Positions 29,283 to 38,330 of a DNA stretch of 64,000 nt are shown here, in pieces (position 1 is the stretch's first letter; every line of letters begins with the position of its first letter). A model generated the notes under the pieces. That model saw only the letters and a program-made list of their open reading frames with translations, did not search any database and was not told where the DNA came from. The position numbers and the translations under genes were made by a program. Source of the DNA: Methylobacterium sp. WSM2598 (GTDB lineage Bacteria > Pseudomonadota > Alphaproteobacteria > Rhizobiales > Beijerinckiaceae); assembly GCF_000379105.1 (NCBI RefSeq), contig NZ_KB900609.1, positions 1,227,347 to 1,291,346 on the forward strand, in the 5' to 3' direction.

Positions 29283-30167
29283 ATGTGGACCGGTGTCCTC
29301 CCCGCGGTCACGACCAAGTTCACGCCCGACGGGGACCTCGATCACGCCGAGATGGAGCGCTGCTTCGCGCTCCAGCTGGAGGCGGGCTGCGACGGGCTGA
29401 TCGTCTGCGGCTCCCTCGGCGAGGGCCCGATGCTGTCGCAGGACGAGCGGCTCGCGGTGCTCAGGACCGCCCAGGGCGTGGCGGGCGGCCGGCCCGTCCT
29501 CCTCACCGTCTCGGAGGCGGGCACGCGCGAGGCCTGCGCGCTGGCGTCGCGCGCCGCCCGGGCCGGCGCCTCCGGCCTGATGGTGGTGCCGAGCCCGATC
29601 TACCACACCGACGAGGCCGAGACGGTCGCGACGCTGCGGGCGGTGGCGGCGGCCGGCGACCTGCCGGTGTTGATCTACTCGAACCGGGTCGCCTACCGGG
29701 TCGACGTCACGCCGCGGATCATGGCGGAACTCGCCGCGGATCCGCGCTTCGTGGCGATCAAGGAATCCTCCGACGACATCCGGCGCACCACCGAGATCAT
29801 CAACCATCTGGGCGACCGCTACGCGATCCTCACCGGCGTCGACAACCTCGCCCTGGAGGCGCTCACGGTCGGGGCGGTCGGCTGGGTGGCGGGCCTGGTC
29901 TGCGCCTTCCCGCGCGAGACGGTGGCGCTCTACCGGCTGCTGCGGGCGGGGCGCCTCGCCGAGGCGCTCGCGCTCTACCGCTGGTTCCGGCCGCTCCTCG
30001 ACCTCGACGTCTCGACCTATCTGGTCCAGAACATCAAGCTCGCGGAGGCGATCGCGCTCGGCTCGACGGAGCACGTGCGGGCGCCGCGCCTCCCGCTGGC
30101 GGGATCCCGCCGGGCGCAGGTCGAGGCGACCGTGCGCCGCGCCCTGGAGCATCGCCCGGCCGTCTGA
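29283..30167 (+). CDS. Dihydrodipicolinate synthase (DapA)-family lyase or deaminase
   Basis: A 294-residue class I aldolase-like protein. The Schiff-base lysine is in FVAIKESSDD, the conserved tyrosine segment is LIYSNRVAYRVDVTP, and GSLGEGPMLSQDER replaces the GTTGE motif of true DapA. It is therefore probably a catabolic relative such as a keto-acid dehydratase, aldolase or pyrroline-hydroxycarboxylate deaminase rather than lysine biosynthesis. AGGAG lies 10 bases before the ATG at 29283. Its place at the end of the ABC operon suggests it degrades the imported compound. Confidence 0.85.
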   Translation: MWTGVLPAVTTKFTPDGDLDHAEMERCFALQLEAGCDGLIVCGSLGEGPMLSQDERLAVLRTAQGVAGGRPVLLTVSEAGTREACALASRAARAGASGLMVVPSPIYHTDEAETVATLRAVAAAGDLPVLIYSNRVAYRVDVTPRIMAELAADPRFVAIKESSDDIRRTTEIINHLGDRYAILTGVDNLALEALTVGAVGWVAGLVCAFPRETVALYRLLRAGRLAEALALYRWFRPLLDLDVSTYLVQNIKLAEAIALGSTEHVRAPRLPLAGSRRAQVEATVRRALEHRPAV

Positions 30168-30342
30168 TCCCGACGGTGCCGTGGCGGCACCGTCGGGTCC
30201 GTTCTCGACTTGTGGTGAAGCCACTCTTCGTCGGGCCATCGGCTCGCATCGACGATGCGCGAGGATCGCCGGCCCGATGCGTCGGCATCCCGGGCCGTCG
30301 GCATGACCCGGCAGGCTCCCGCGGGGGCCGGTGTCCCGGCCC

Positions 30343-30483
30343 TCACCCGCCTCCCTGGATCGAGCGGAGAACCGCCGCGAGTTGATCGGCCTGGGCGCGG
30401 GTCAGCCCGGTGCTGACCACGCCGCCGTCGCAGAAGACCGTGTAGGTGCCGTCCCCGCACAGCCTGACCTTGATCGAGGTCAT
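30343..30483 (-). CDS. Small hypothetical protein, 46 residues
   Basis: Begins MTSIKVRLCGDGTYTVFCDG and ends AQADQLAAVLRSIQGGG. The balanced composition and a beta-strand-like first half with an amphipathic helical second half look protein-like. The upstream in-frame extension to 30561 is not used. No strong Shine-Dalgarno is seen. I do not recognise a family. It lies alone between two converging genes. Confidence 0.5.
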   Translation of the reverse strand: MTSIKVRLCGDGTYTVFCDGGVVSTGLTRAQADQLAAVLRSIQGGG

Positions 30484-30585
30484 GACGCGTGACTCGACAT
30501 TGCCAAGGGGCCGTCCGCCCATCGCGGCGGCCGCCGGGCGACCATGTGGGGATGCCGGCAAGCCCGCGGAAGTGGGCCTTCCGCC

Positions 30586-31800
30586 TCAGGCCGGCCAGGA
30601 GACCGGGACCTCCTCCACCCGCCGGATCCCGGCCGAGCCGCGCACGGTCAGGGGCGCGTCGAGGCGCAGTCCGGGCAGGCGGGTCGTGAGCGCCCGCATT
30701 CCCTCCTCCAGCTCCATGCGGGCGAGCGCCTCGCCGAGGCAGCGATGCGCGCCGCCCCCGAAGACGAGGTGCCAGCGCGGATGGTCGCTGCGGCGGATGT
30801 CGAAGACCTCCGGCCGCGCGCAGAGGGCCGGATCGCGCAGGGCCGAGAGCGTCGAGAAGGAGACGAGGGCGCCGGCGGGCAGCACGCCCCCGTCGAGCGG
30901 GATCGCCTCCAGGGTGAAGCGGGGGTAGGAGCCGACCGCGGGCTCGTAGCGCAGAGCCTCGGCCACCGCCCCGGGGATCAGCGCCTCGTCGCGGCAGACC
31001 GCCTGCCACTGCGCCGGATGGGACAGCAGCAGGCCGATCTGGATCGCCAGCGCCGCCCGCGTCGTGTCGCTGCCGGCCAGGATCAGGGAGACGATCTGCA
31101 TGCGCGTCTCGGCCGCCGCCTCGGCGTCGCCCGCGTCGATGAGCGGCACGAAGGCCGAGATCAGGTCGTCCCGCGGCGCGCGGCGGCGCTCCGCCACGAG
31201 GCGGTCGACGTAGTCCGTGAGCCGGCAGGCCGCCGCCTCGGCCTCGGGCCGGTCCTCCGGCCGGTAGGCCGAGCTCAGGGTCCGGGCCATGGCGTAGACG
31301 AGGCGCGTGAAATCCGGGACGTCGCGCTCCGGAAGGCCGAGGATCGCGGCGATCGCCCGGGCCGGGAGCGGGGACGCGTAATCGGCCACGAGGTTCATGC
31401 GCCCGCGCGCCGCCCGCGCGGCCACGAGATCCTCGGCGAGGGCCCGCACGCGCGGGCGCAGGGCCGCCACGGCCTGGAAGGCGAAGCTGCGGGCCATCGG
31501 GGCGCGCCGCCGCCGATGCACCTCGCCGTTCGACAACAGGGCGGTGAGGCGGAAGAACTCGTAGAGCGGGCCCTCGGTGATGCCGCGCAGCATCGCGAAT
31601 TCGGTCTCGACCTGCCGGGTGCGCGGATCGGTGACGAGGGCCTGGATGTCGGCGGCCCGCAGCAGCATCACCACCCCGTCGTCGGTCCGGATGAACGGAA
31701 CGGCGGCGCGCAGGCGCGCGAGCATGCCGTGCGGGTCGGCCTCGAGCGCGGCGCGGGCCACCGGGGCGGTGTCGGCCGGAGCGGGATCCGGGGCAGCCAT
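30586..31800 (-). CDS. Cytochrome P450
   Basis: A 404-residue soluble bacterial P450. The heme-ligand motif is FGGGAHRCLGEALARME, the I-helix oxygen-binding segment is LILAGSDTTR, and the K-helix ExxR is in AVAEALRYEP. The substrate cannot be inferred, and no ferredoxin or reductase gene is adjacent. It may belong to the CYP family of hydroxylases acting on fatty acids or terpenoids. Start ATG at 31800. Confidence 0.95.
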   Translation of the reverse strand: MAAPDPAPADTAPVARAALEADPHGMLARLRAAVPFIRTDDGVVMLLRAADIQALVTDPRTRQVETEFAMLRGITEGPLYEFFRLTALLSNGEVHRRRRAPMARSFAFQAVAALRPRVRALAEDLVAARAARGRMNLVADYASPLPARAIAAILGLPERDVPDFTRLVYAMARTLSSAYRPEDRPEAEAAACRLTDYVDRLVAERRRAPRDDLISAFVPLIDAGDAEAAAETRMQIVSLILAGSDTTRAALAIQIGLLLSHPAQWQAVCRDEALIPGAVAEALRYEPAVGSYPRFTLEAIPLDGGVLPAGALVSFSTLSALRDPALCARPEVFDIRRSDHPRWHLVFGGGAHRCLGEALARMELEEGMRALTTRLPGLRLDAPLTVRGSAGIRRVEEVPVSWPA

Positions 31801-31941
31801 CGCGGCTCTCCTTCGGGCGACGGGGCGCTGAGAGCCTCATCCTAGACCGCGGGAGACGCGACCGTGAGCGACGACGTCCGGCCGCCGCGGCGCGGCGGAT
31901 GCGAGGCCCGAACCGGGCCGGGCGGAGCGGCACCGCGGGGC

Positions 31942-32043
31942 GCGGCACCGGGCGGGGCGCGGCACTGGGCGGAGCGCGGCACCGGGCGGAGCGCGGCACC
32001 GGGCGGGGCGCGGCACCGGGCGGGGCGCGGCACCGCGCGAAGC
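31942..32043. repeat. 17-bp tandem repeat, six copies
   Basis: The unit beginning GCGGCACCGGGCGG(A/G)GC recurs with a strict 17-base period (starts 31942, 31959, 31976, 31993, 32010, 32027), with few substitutions. It lies in the 344-base gap between the divergent P450 and UPF0126 genes. Copy number may vary between strains. No other signal is evident in the gap. Confidence 0.9.
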
Positions 32044-32144
32044 GCGGCGGGAGGGCCCGTCCGCGGACGGTTGCGAACGCTCCCGGCGGCTGGCACTCCG
32101 CGGCGGGAGGGACCCGCCCTCCTCGCCGCAAAGAGCTGACCGAC

Positions 32145-32786
32145 GTGCCGTCGCCGATCGCCCTCGAACCCCTCCTCCCCTGGCTGGACCTGGCCGGCTT
32201 GGCGGTGTTCGCCGCCTCGGGATCGCTCGCCGCCGTGCGCAAGCGCCTCGACATCGTGGCGGCCTGCTTCTTCGCCCTCGTCACGGCGACGGGCGGCGGG
32301 ACCTTGCGCGACCTCCTGATCGGCGCGCCGGTCTTCTGGATGCGGGATCCGGCTCCCGTGATCCTCTGCGTCCTCGTCGCCGTGGCGGCCTGGGCGATGC
32401 CGCTGCGCTGGTGGCCGGAACGGGCCCTCGACTGGCTCGACGCCGCCGGCCTCGCCGCCTACGCGGTCTACGGCGCCGGCAAGGCTCTCCAGTTCGGCGT
32501 CTCCTCCATCTCGGCGGCCGCGGCCGGGATCATCACGGCCTGCGTGGGCGGCGTCATCCGCGACATCACGGCGGGCGTTCCGTCCGTCCTGCTCCGCCAT
32601 GAGCTCTACGTCACCGCGGCGCTGGTGGCGGCCGCGACCTTCGTGGTCCTCGACGAGGCCGGCCTGAGCGCGCCCTGGCCCGCGCTGACGGGCGCGCTCG
32701 TGGGTTTCCTGCTGCGGGGCGCCGCCATCCGGTGGGGGCTGACCCTGCGCCCGCATCGCGGGCCGAGCCCTCCGCCGCTGCGCTGA
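32145..32786 (+). CDS. Trimeric intracellular cation channel-like / UPF0126 membrane protein
   Basis: A 213-residue protein with seven predicted helices and the two-fold repeat of the UPF0126/TRIC family: DLAGLAVFAASGSLAAVRKR with FALVTATGGGTLRDLLIG, and DAAGLAAYAVYGAGKALQFG with ITACVGGVIRDITAG. The TGGGTLRD and VGGVIRDI motifs mark the duplicated glycine-rich kinks. The likely start is GTG at 32145; there is no strong ribosome site. Bacterial homologues are cation channels in crystal studies. Confidence 0.9.
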   Translation: MPSPIALEPLLPWLDLAGLAVFAASGSLAAVRKRLDIVAACFFALVTATGGGTLRDLLIGAPVFWMRDPAPVILCVLVAVAAWAMPLRWWPERALDWLDAAGLAAYAVYGAGKALQFGVSSISAAAAGIITACVGGVIRDITAGVPSVLLRHELYVTAALVAAATFVVLDEAGLSAPWPALTGALVGFLLRGAAIRWGLTLRPHRGPSPPPLR

Positions 32787-32823
32787 ACCGGACCGCGCCG
32801 GCCTCTGCCGGCGCAATCCCGCC

Positions 32824-32875
32824 CGGCCCAAGCCCCCGGCCCAAGCCCCCGGCCCAAGCCCCCGGCCCAAGCCCG
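32824..32875. repeat. 13-bp tandem repeat, four copies
   Basis: CGGCCCAAGCCCC at 32824, 32837, 32850 and (last base changed) 32863. It lies between the converging UPF0126 and LysR genes and ends two bases short of the LysR stop. Confidence 0.9.
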
Positions 32876-32877
32876 GC

Positions 32878-33852
32878 TCAGCGCGCCCATCCCGCCCTGA
32901 TGGCTCCGGCCACCTCGTCCACGAACAGGCGGGACTTGGTCGGCACCAAGCGGCCGGGCGGCAGGATCGCGTAGACGCCCCCGCGCTCCGTCCCCTCCCA
33001 GCCCGGCAGCACCTCGACCAGCGTCCCGGCCCGCAGCGCCGGCCCTGCCAGCCAGTGGGACGTGAAGGTGATCCCGGCGCCCCCGATCGCGGCGGCGAGC
33101 AGGGCCTCCGAATGGTCCGCGACCAGGGAGCAGGCCGGGCGGACCGTCTCGCGCCGGCCGTCCTTGATCAGCGGCCAGTCGGGCCAGGCGGCGTAGCCGG
33201 TGAAGCCCAGGCAGGCATGCCGCAGCAGGTCCGCGGGGGTCCGCGGCGCGCCGCGGGCGGCGAGGTAGCCCGGCGCGGCCACGAGCAGGTTCCGATAGGA
33301 CGCGATCCTGCGGGTGGTGAGGGAGCTGTCGCGCTGCGGCCCGGCCGCGACCCGGATCGCCACGTCGAACCCCTCGGCGACCACGTCGACGAACCGGTCG
33401 GTCAGGCGGAGATCGATGCGGATGCGCGGGTGCCGGGCGAGGAACCCGGGCAGCAGCGGCGCCACCCATTGCCGCCCGAACGAGACCGGGAGCGACACCC
33501 GCAGGAGGCCCTGGGGCGCGGCCGCGGAATCGCTGGCCTCGCGGCTGGCGCTCGCCAGCTCCTCCAGCAGCCCCTGCACCCGACGGCAATAGACCGCGCC
33601 CACCTCCGTCAGCGCGACGCGCCGCGTGGTGCGCGAGAGCAGCCGCACGCCGAGGCGCTCCTCCAGCTGGCTCACCCGCCGCGAGAGCACGGACGCGTCC
33701 CGGCCGAGCAGCTTGGCCGCCGCCGCGAAGCTGCCCGCCTCGGCCACGGTCACGAAGGCCGCCAGTTCGTCGAGGCCGCCCAGCTCCCGCAATTGCTGCA
33801 CCGCCTGCATGAGTGAAATGCGGCCTTCCCGGATTAATCGCCCGCCCTGCAT
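32878..33852 (-). CDS. LysR-family transcriptional regulator
   Basis: A 324-residue regulator. The N-terminal helix-turn-helix is LAAFVTVAEAGSFAAAAKLL...ASVLSRRVSQLEERLG, followed by a substrate-binding domain with LRVSLPVSFGRQWVAPLLPG. GAGG lies 6 bases before the ATG at 33852; an internal ATG at 33810 has none. It is divergent from the SDR gene at 33893 with a 40-base gap and probably controls it. Confidence 0.93.
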   Translation of the reverse strand: MQGGRLIREGRISLMQAVQQLRELGGLDELAAFVTVAEAGSFAAAAKLLGRDASVLSRRVSQLEERLGVRLLSRTTRRVALTEVGAVYCRRVQGLLEELASASREASDSAAAPQGLLRVSLPVSFGRQWVAPLLPGFLARHPRIRIDLRLTDRFVDVVAEGFDVAIRVAAGPQRDSSLTTRRIASYRNLLVAAPGYLAARGAPRTPADLLRHACLGFTGYAAWPDWPLIKDGRRETVRPACSLVADHSEALLAAAIGGAGITFTSHWLAGPALRAGTLVEVLPGWEGTERGGVYAILPPGRLVPTKSRLFVDEVAGAIRAGWAR

Positions 33853-33892
33853 GGCTTACCTCACGGCCATTCCACCGTCGAGGAGACCAGCC

Positions 33893-34552
33893 ATGAGGAC
33901 GTTTCTCAGCATCGGTGCAGGCCCCGGGATGGGCCTGGAGACGGCCGAGCGGTTCGCCCGCGAGGGCTTCCGGGTGATCCTGAGCGCCCGCAACGCGGAC
34001 AGGACGCGCGGCCTGGCCGCGCAGCTCGAGGCCAAGGGCTACGCGGCCGAGGCGCGCGCCGCGGATGCGGGCGACCCGGCCAGCGTGGCCGCCCTGGTCG
34101 AGAGCGTCGAGCGGGAGTTCGGCGGCATCGACGTGCTGCACTACAACGCCGCGTCCATGCGCCGGGCCGCGCTCGCGGAGCAGCCGCGCGACACCTTCAC
34201 CGGCGACCTCGCGGTGAATATCGGCGGCGCGATGGCGGCGGCCCAGGCGGTCGCGCCGGGAATGGCCGCGCGGGGCGGCGGCACGATCCTGCTCACCGGC
34301 GGCGGCTTCGGCCTGCAGCCTCACCCGGACTACCTGTCCCTGAGCATCGGCAAGGCGGGAATCCGCGCCCTGGCGCACGGCCTGTTCGAGCGCTTCCGGG
34401 AGCAGGGGATCCACGTCGCGACCGTCACGGTCGCCGGCTTCGTGAACCCGGGCTCCGAGGATGCGAAGGCGGTCGGCGAGCGGTTCTGGCAGCTCCACGC
34501 CCAGCCGGCGGGGTCGTGGACGGTCGAGGCGACCTACACGCCCGCGGGCTGA
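33893..34552 (+). CDS. SDR-fold protein lacking the catalytic tyrosine
   Basis: A 219-residue Rossmann protein with an SDR-like nucleotide motif (LSIGAGPGMGLETAERFA) and VLHYNAAS at the NNAG position. Where Y-x3-K is expected it has SLSIGKAG: the lysine is kept, the tyrosine position is leucine. I infer a binding or regulatory role, or a non-standard reaction. GGAGA lies 8 bases before the ATG. Target of the divergent LysR regulator by position. Confidence 0.85.
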   Translation: MRTFLSIGAGPGMGLETAERFAREGFRVILSARNADRTRGLAAQLEAKGYAAEARAADAGDPASVAALVESVEREFGGIDVLHYNAASMRRAALAEQPRDTFTGDLAVNIGGAMAAAQAVAPGMAARGGGTILLTGGGFGLQPHPDYLSLSIGKAGIRALAHGLFERFREQGIHVATVTVAGFVNPGSEDAKAVGERFWQLHAQPAGSWTVEATYTPAG

Positions 34553-34641
34553 GCCTCGTGCGCGAGCGGGAATCGGCACGGATCCCGCGGTGCATCGGCT
34601 CGCCGCACCGGAGGGGGCGGGATCGGGACAGGAGCAGGAGC

Positions 34642-35355
34642 ATGCAGCAGTTGAAGGACCAGCGCTTCCTCGTTCTCGGCGGAAGTTCCGGGATCGGGCT
34701 GGCCACGGCGCGCGCCGCCGCCGGGGCGGGAGCGGCCGTGACGGTGGCCTCGCGCTCCCGGCACAAGCTCGATGCGGCCCTCGCGGCGATCGGCGGCACG
34801 GCGCGCGCCGTCGTGCTCGACACGACCGACAACGGCGCCGTCGAGCGGTTCTTCGCCGATGAGAGTCCCTGGGACCACGTCGCGATCTCCGCCGCCGAGA
34901 CGGCCCGGGGCCCCGTCCGGGGCCTCGGGCTGGACGCGGCCCGGGCCGCGATGGAGAGCAAGTTCTGGGGCGCCTACCAGGTCGCCCGGGCCGCGCGGAT
35001 CGGGCCGGGCGGCTCGCTGACCTTCGTGTCGGGCTACATGAGCGAGCGGCCCCTGGCCACCGCGGTCCTGCAGGGGGCGATCAACGCCGCCCTCGAAGGG
35101 CTGGCACGGGGCCTCGCCCTCGAACTCGCCCCGGTGCGGGTCAACACGGTGTCGCCCGGCCTGATCGAGACGCCGCTCTGGTCGCGCATGGCGGAGGCGG
35201 ACCGCGCCGCCATGTTCGCGAATGCGGCGGAGCGGCTGCCGGCGCGCCGCGTCGGCCGTCCCGAGGACGTCGCCAACGCGGTCCTGTTCCTCGCCGCCAC
35301 GCCCTTCGCGACGGGCTCGACCCTCCGCCTCGACGGGGGCGCCGCCATCGCGTGA
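34642..35355 (+). CDS. SDR-fold protein lacking the Tyr/Lys catalytic pair
   Basis: A 237-residue SDR-like protein. The nucleotide motif GGSSGIGLATARAAA is good, and the C-terminus has NTVSPGLIETPLW and a DGGAAIA ending. The catalytic stretch reads TAVLQGAINAALEGLA, so both Tyr and Lys of Y-x3-K are absent (QG in place of SK). The Ser of VSGYMS is kept. It follows the preceding SDR gene by 89 bases. AGGAG lies 6 bases before the ATG. Two neighbouring SDRs with altered active sites may function together. Confidence 0.85.
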   Translation: MQQLKDQRFLVLGGSSGIGLATARAAAGAGAAVTVASRSRHKLDAALAAIGGTARAVVLDTTDNGAVERFFADESPWDHVAISAAETARGPVRGLGLDAARAAMESKFWGAYQVARAARIGPGGSLTFVSGYMSERPLATAVLQGAINAALEGLARGLALELAPVRVNTVSPGLIETPLWSRMAEADRAAMFANAAERLPARRVGRPEDVANAVLFLAATPFATGSTLRLDGGAAIA

Positions 35356-35434
35356 GCGGCGCCCGCCCGGGCCATTGTGGGCGCGCGGCGCCGCGTGTAA
35401 CTCCCGCCCGGCATAGCACGGCCCCGGAGCGTGA

Positions 35435-36184
35435 ATGACCGTCTCGAACGACGATGAGCTCCGTCAGCTCGAAGCGATCGGCAGGATCGTCGCCAACACG
35501 CTCAAGGCCATGGGCGCGGCGATCGAGCCGGGCATCACGACCGGCGAGCTCGACAGGATAGGCCGGAGGCTCATGGAGGACGCGGGCGCCCGGCCGGGAC
35601 CCGAGCTCTGCTACGACTTTCCCGGCGCGACCTGCATCAGCGTCAACGAGGAGGTCGCCCACGGCATCCCGGGCGAGCGGCGGATCGCGCCGGGCGACCT
35701 CGTCAACATCGACGTCTCGGCGGAGAAGAACGGCATCTTCGCCGATACGGGCGCCTCCTTCGCGGTGCCCCCCGTCTCGACCTCCATCGAGCGGCTGTGC
35801 CGGGACGGGCGAAGAGCCATGTGGACCGGCATCCGGCAGGTCGGCGTCAACAAGCCGCTCGCCGGAATCGGCCAGGCGATCGGGGAATTCGCGCGGCGCC
35901 ACCGCTACACCCTGGTCCGGAACCTCGCCAGCCACGGCGTGGGCCACTCGCTTCATGAGGAGCCCACGGAGATCGCCACGTGGCCCGACCGCTCCGAGCG
36001 GCGGACGATCACCGAGGGGCTGGTCTTCACGGTCGAGCCCTTCCTGTCGCTGGGTGCCAAGCTCGCCGAGCGGGGCGACGACGCCTGGACCCTGGTGAGC
36101 GAACCCAAGGCAGCGACCGTGCAGTACGAACACACGATCGTGGCCACGCGCCGCGGCGCCCTGGTCGTGACGCTGCCCGGGTGA
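35435..36184 (+). CDS. map: Methionine aminopeptidase, type I
   Basis: A 249-residue pita-bread metallopeptidase that removes N-terminal methionine. All five metal ligands are visible: the Asp residues of NIDVSAEKNGIFADTGASF, His in ASHGVGHSLHEEP, Glu in FTVEPFLSLG and Glu in VQYEHTIVAT. The length is typical. It stands alone between unrelated genes and could be a second, accessory copy beside a housekeeping map elsewhere. Confidence 0.93.
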   Translation: MTVSNDDELRQLEAIGRIVANTLKAMGAAIEPGITTGELDRIGRRLMEDAGARPGPELCYDFPGATCISVNEEVAHGIPGERRIAPGDLVNIDVSAEKNGIFADTGASFAVPPVSTSIERLCRDGRRAMWTGIRQVGVNKPLAGIGQAIGEFARRHRYTLVRNLASHGVGHSLHEEPTEIATWPDRSERRTITEGLVFTVEPFLSLGAKLAERGDDAWTLVSEPKAATVQYEHTIVATRRGALVVTLPG

Positions 36185-36314
36185 GCGGGCCTCAGAGCAT
36201 TTTCCGACGACGCGGATGCCGGTTCGTCGCGGACGATGCCGCACAATCGAGGACCGGGAGCAGCGTCCGATCGCGCCGCGATCGGGCGCTGCTCCGGGTG
36301 CACGCGCCCATGGG

Positions 36315-38330
36315 TCAAGCCGACACTCTCGCAGTGCGACCGAACATGCGTGACCAGATGCCACCCACGACCGCCGACTTGTCGAGGTCGTGGATGTCCT
36401 GCGAGTAGCCGCCCGTGTAGAGCTTCACGATCATGCGGTCGCGGCACGCCTCGTCGAGCGTGTAGGAGAACTTCACGGCCGACCTGCCCTGGCGGGAGCG
36501 GCGGCCGACCTTCTCGACCGTGCAGCGCAGGTGCGGAAAGCGGTCCATCTCGACGGTGAGCCGGTCCCCGACCCTGACGTTCGGATCCGCGTCGAATTCC
36601 GCGATCCCGCCTGCGAGCGACAAGCTCGTCACCTTGCCCAGCATGGCGCCGGTCTCGAACTCGACCCGCGCGTCCTCGTCCGTCGCGAAGCTGTCCAGCA
36701 GCGGCCTCGGCTTCTCGAAGCAGATCAGCGCCGCCACCATCAGCACCAGGATGTTCACGACCGCCCAGTAGGCCGACACCACGGAGAATTCCCCGCGTCC
36801 GATCCTGGACCACTCGGGAACGACGTTGATGACGAGGCCCAGAGCCGTGACGGCGATCCAGAAGGCGATCGAGAAGAACGTGTAGGCGTCGAACTCCGAT
36901 TCCACGTTGCCCGAGCCCTTCGGCGTCACCCGGAACGGCACCCCGAAGGGCTTGATGAGGCTCATGATCACCACCGGCAGCATGCGGAAGGTGGCGAACG
37001 CCCCGACCGCCGAGGAGACGAGCGGCAGGTAGCGCGTCGGAGTGAGCCAGCCCATCAGCAGGAAGTAGGCGGCGAGCACCGGCAGCTGGTACCACACGAT
37101 ATCGACCGTGCTGGTGAAGGTGAGCGGCGCGGCCCCGGTCCAGAGATAGACTGCGGGCACCACCAGGATGACGAAACGCACCGTGTACTGGACGAGCCAG
37201 GACAGCGGCAGGAACATGAAGCGCTGGAACAGGGTGAGGCCGGGGCCGCGCAGCGGCCCGTTGTGCAGGTAGATCGTCTGGATCCCGCCTCGGCACCACC
37301 GGCTCCGCTGAACGAAGTACCCCTTCAGGTTCTCCGCCGCGAGCCCCATCGAGAGCCGCTCGTTGAGGTAGCGCGTCTTGTAGCCCTTGTTGAGGAGGGC
37401 GAGCGTGGTGAGCAGGTCCTCGGTGATCGACTCGTACGGGAAGCCACCGATCGTGGTGATGGCCGCTCGCCGCGTGATCGAGCAGGAGCCGCAGCAGAAG
37501 CTCACGTCCCAGGCGTCGCGCGAGGTCGCCATCTCGTCGAAGAACAGGCGCTGCTCGTCGGGCCAGACCTTCTCCAGACTGAGGTTGGACTGCACCGGAT
37601 CCTTGTTGAAGAAGTGCTGCGGGGTCTGAACGATACCAATGGTCGGGTCGGCGAAGAACGGAACTGTCCGCCGCAGAAAATGCCGGTACGGCACGAAATC
37701 CGCGTCAAATATTGCGACGAAATCTCCCGAAGAGACTTTGAGGCCGTTGTTCAAATTGCCGGCTTTGGCATGCGTGTTGTCGGGCCGCGTGACGTGGATC
37801 GCGCCCTTCCGATCGCAATAGTCCCGCAGCCAGTCGCGACGCTTGTCATCGAGGACGTAGATCTTGAGCTTGTCCTGGGGGTAGTCGAGGGCGAGCGCTC
37901 CCACGATGGTGCGCTCCAGGACGTCCAGCGGCTCGTTGTAGGTCGGGATGAACACGTCGACCGTCGGGAGGTCGGCCGGCTCCCGCGCGAAGAACGCCTT
38001 CTCCAGGCGGTCGGCCTCGGCGCGGCGGTCCACCGAGCGGCTCATCGCGACGAGGAAGAGCAGGATGTCCGCGAAGGCGCCGAGTTCAACGAAGAAGACG
38101 AACCACGTCCAGTAGAAGCCGAAGCTCCCGTTGGCGGGGGAGGGCAGCACGGTGGCCACGAAGCGCCAGACGAGGTAGCGCAGGGCGACGAGCAGCACGA
38201 AGGCGCAGGTGATCGCCCGCGACCAATTCGCGTCGCGAGGCCAATTGAGCGTGAGAATCAGGAAGAACGCCGCGACGAGGAGGGTCGGCGCCAGTGCTAC
38301 GAGATGCTGAACCACAGATTCTTCACCCAA
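36315..38330 (-). CDS. Processive family-2 glycosyltransferase, BcsA-like, with C-terminal PilZ-like domain
   Basis: About 671 residues. N-terminal helices (VALAPTLLVAAFFLILTL and others) lead to a GT2 domain with VDVFIPTYNEP, VLDDKRRDWL, FDADFVPYR, ITEDLLTTLAL and the polymerase motif QRSRWCRGG, then more helices. The C-terminal domain is PilZ-like (GKVTSLSLAGGIAEF) but the RxxxR motif for c-di-GMP is not evident, so control by c-di-GMP is doubtful. It should make and export a beta-linked polysaccharide with the HlyD-like protein encoded just upstream. The start is uncertain (TTG at 38330 or GTG at 38315); it overlaps that gene by up to 34 bases. Confidence 0.9.
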   Translation of the reverse strand: MGEESVVQHLVALAPTLLVAAFFLILTLNWPRDANWSRAITCAFVLLVALRYLVWRFVATVLPSPANGSFGFYWTWFVFFVELGAFADILLFLVAMSRSVDRRAEADRLEKAFFAREPADLPTVDVFIPTYNEPLDVLERTIVGALALDYPQDKLKIYVLDDKRRDWLRDYCDRKGAIHVTRPDNTHAKAGNLNNGLKVSSGDFVAIFDADFVPYRHFLRRTVPFFADPTIGIVQTPQHFFNKDPVQSNLSLEKVWPDEQRLFFDEMATSRDAWDVSFCCGSCSITRRAAITTIGGFPYESITEDLLTTLALLNKGYKTRYLNERLSMGLAAENLKGYFVQRSRWCRGGIQTIYLHNGPLRGPGLTLFQRFMFLPLSWLVQYTVRFVILVVPAVYLWTGAAPLTFTSTVDIVWYQLPVLAAYFLLMGWLTPTRYLPLVSSAVGAFATFRMLPVVIMSLIKPFGVPFRVTPKGSGNVESEFDAYTFFSIAFWIAVTALGLVINVVPEWSRIGRGEFSVVSAYWAVVNILVLMVAALICFEKPRPLLDSFATDEDARVEFETGAMLGKVTSLSLAGGIAEFDADPNVRVGDRLTVEMDRFPHLRCTVEKVGRRSRQGRSAVKFSYTLDEACRDRMIVKLYTGGYSQDIHDLDKSAVVGGIWSRMFGRTARVSA

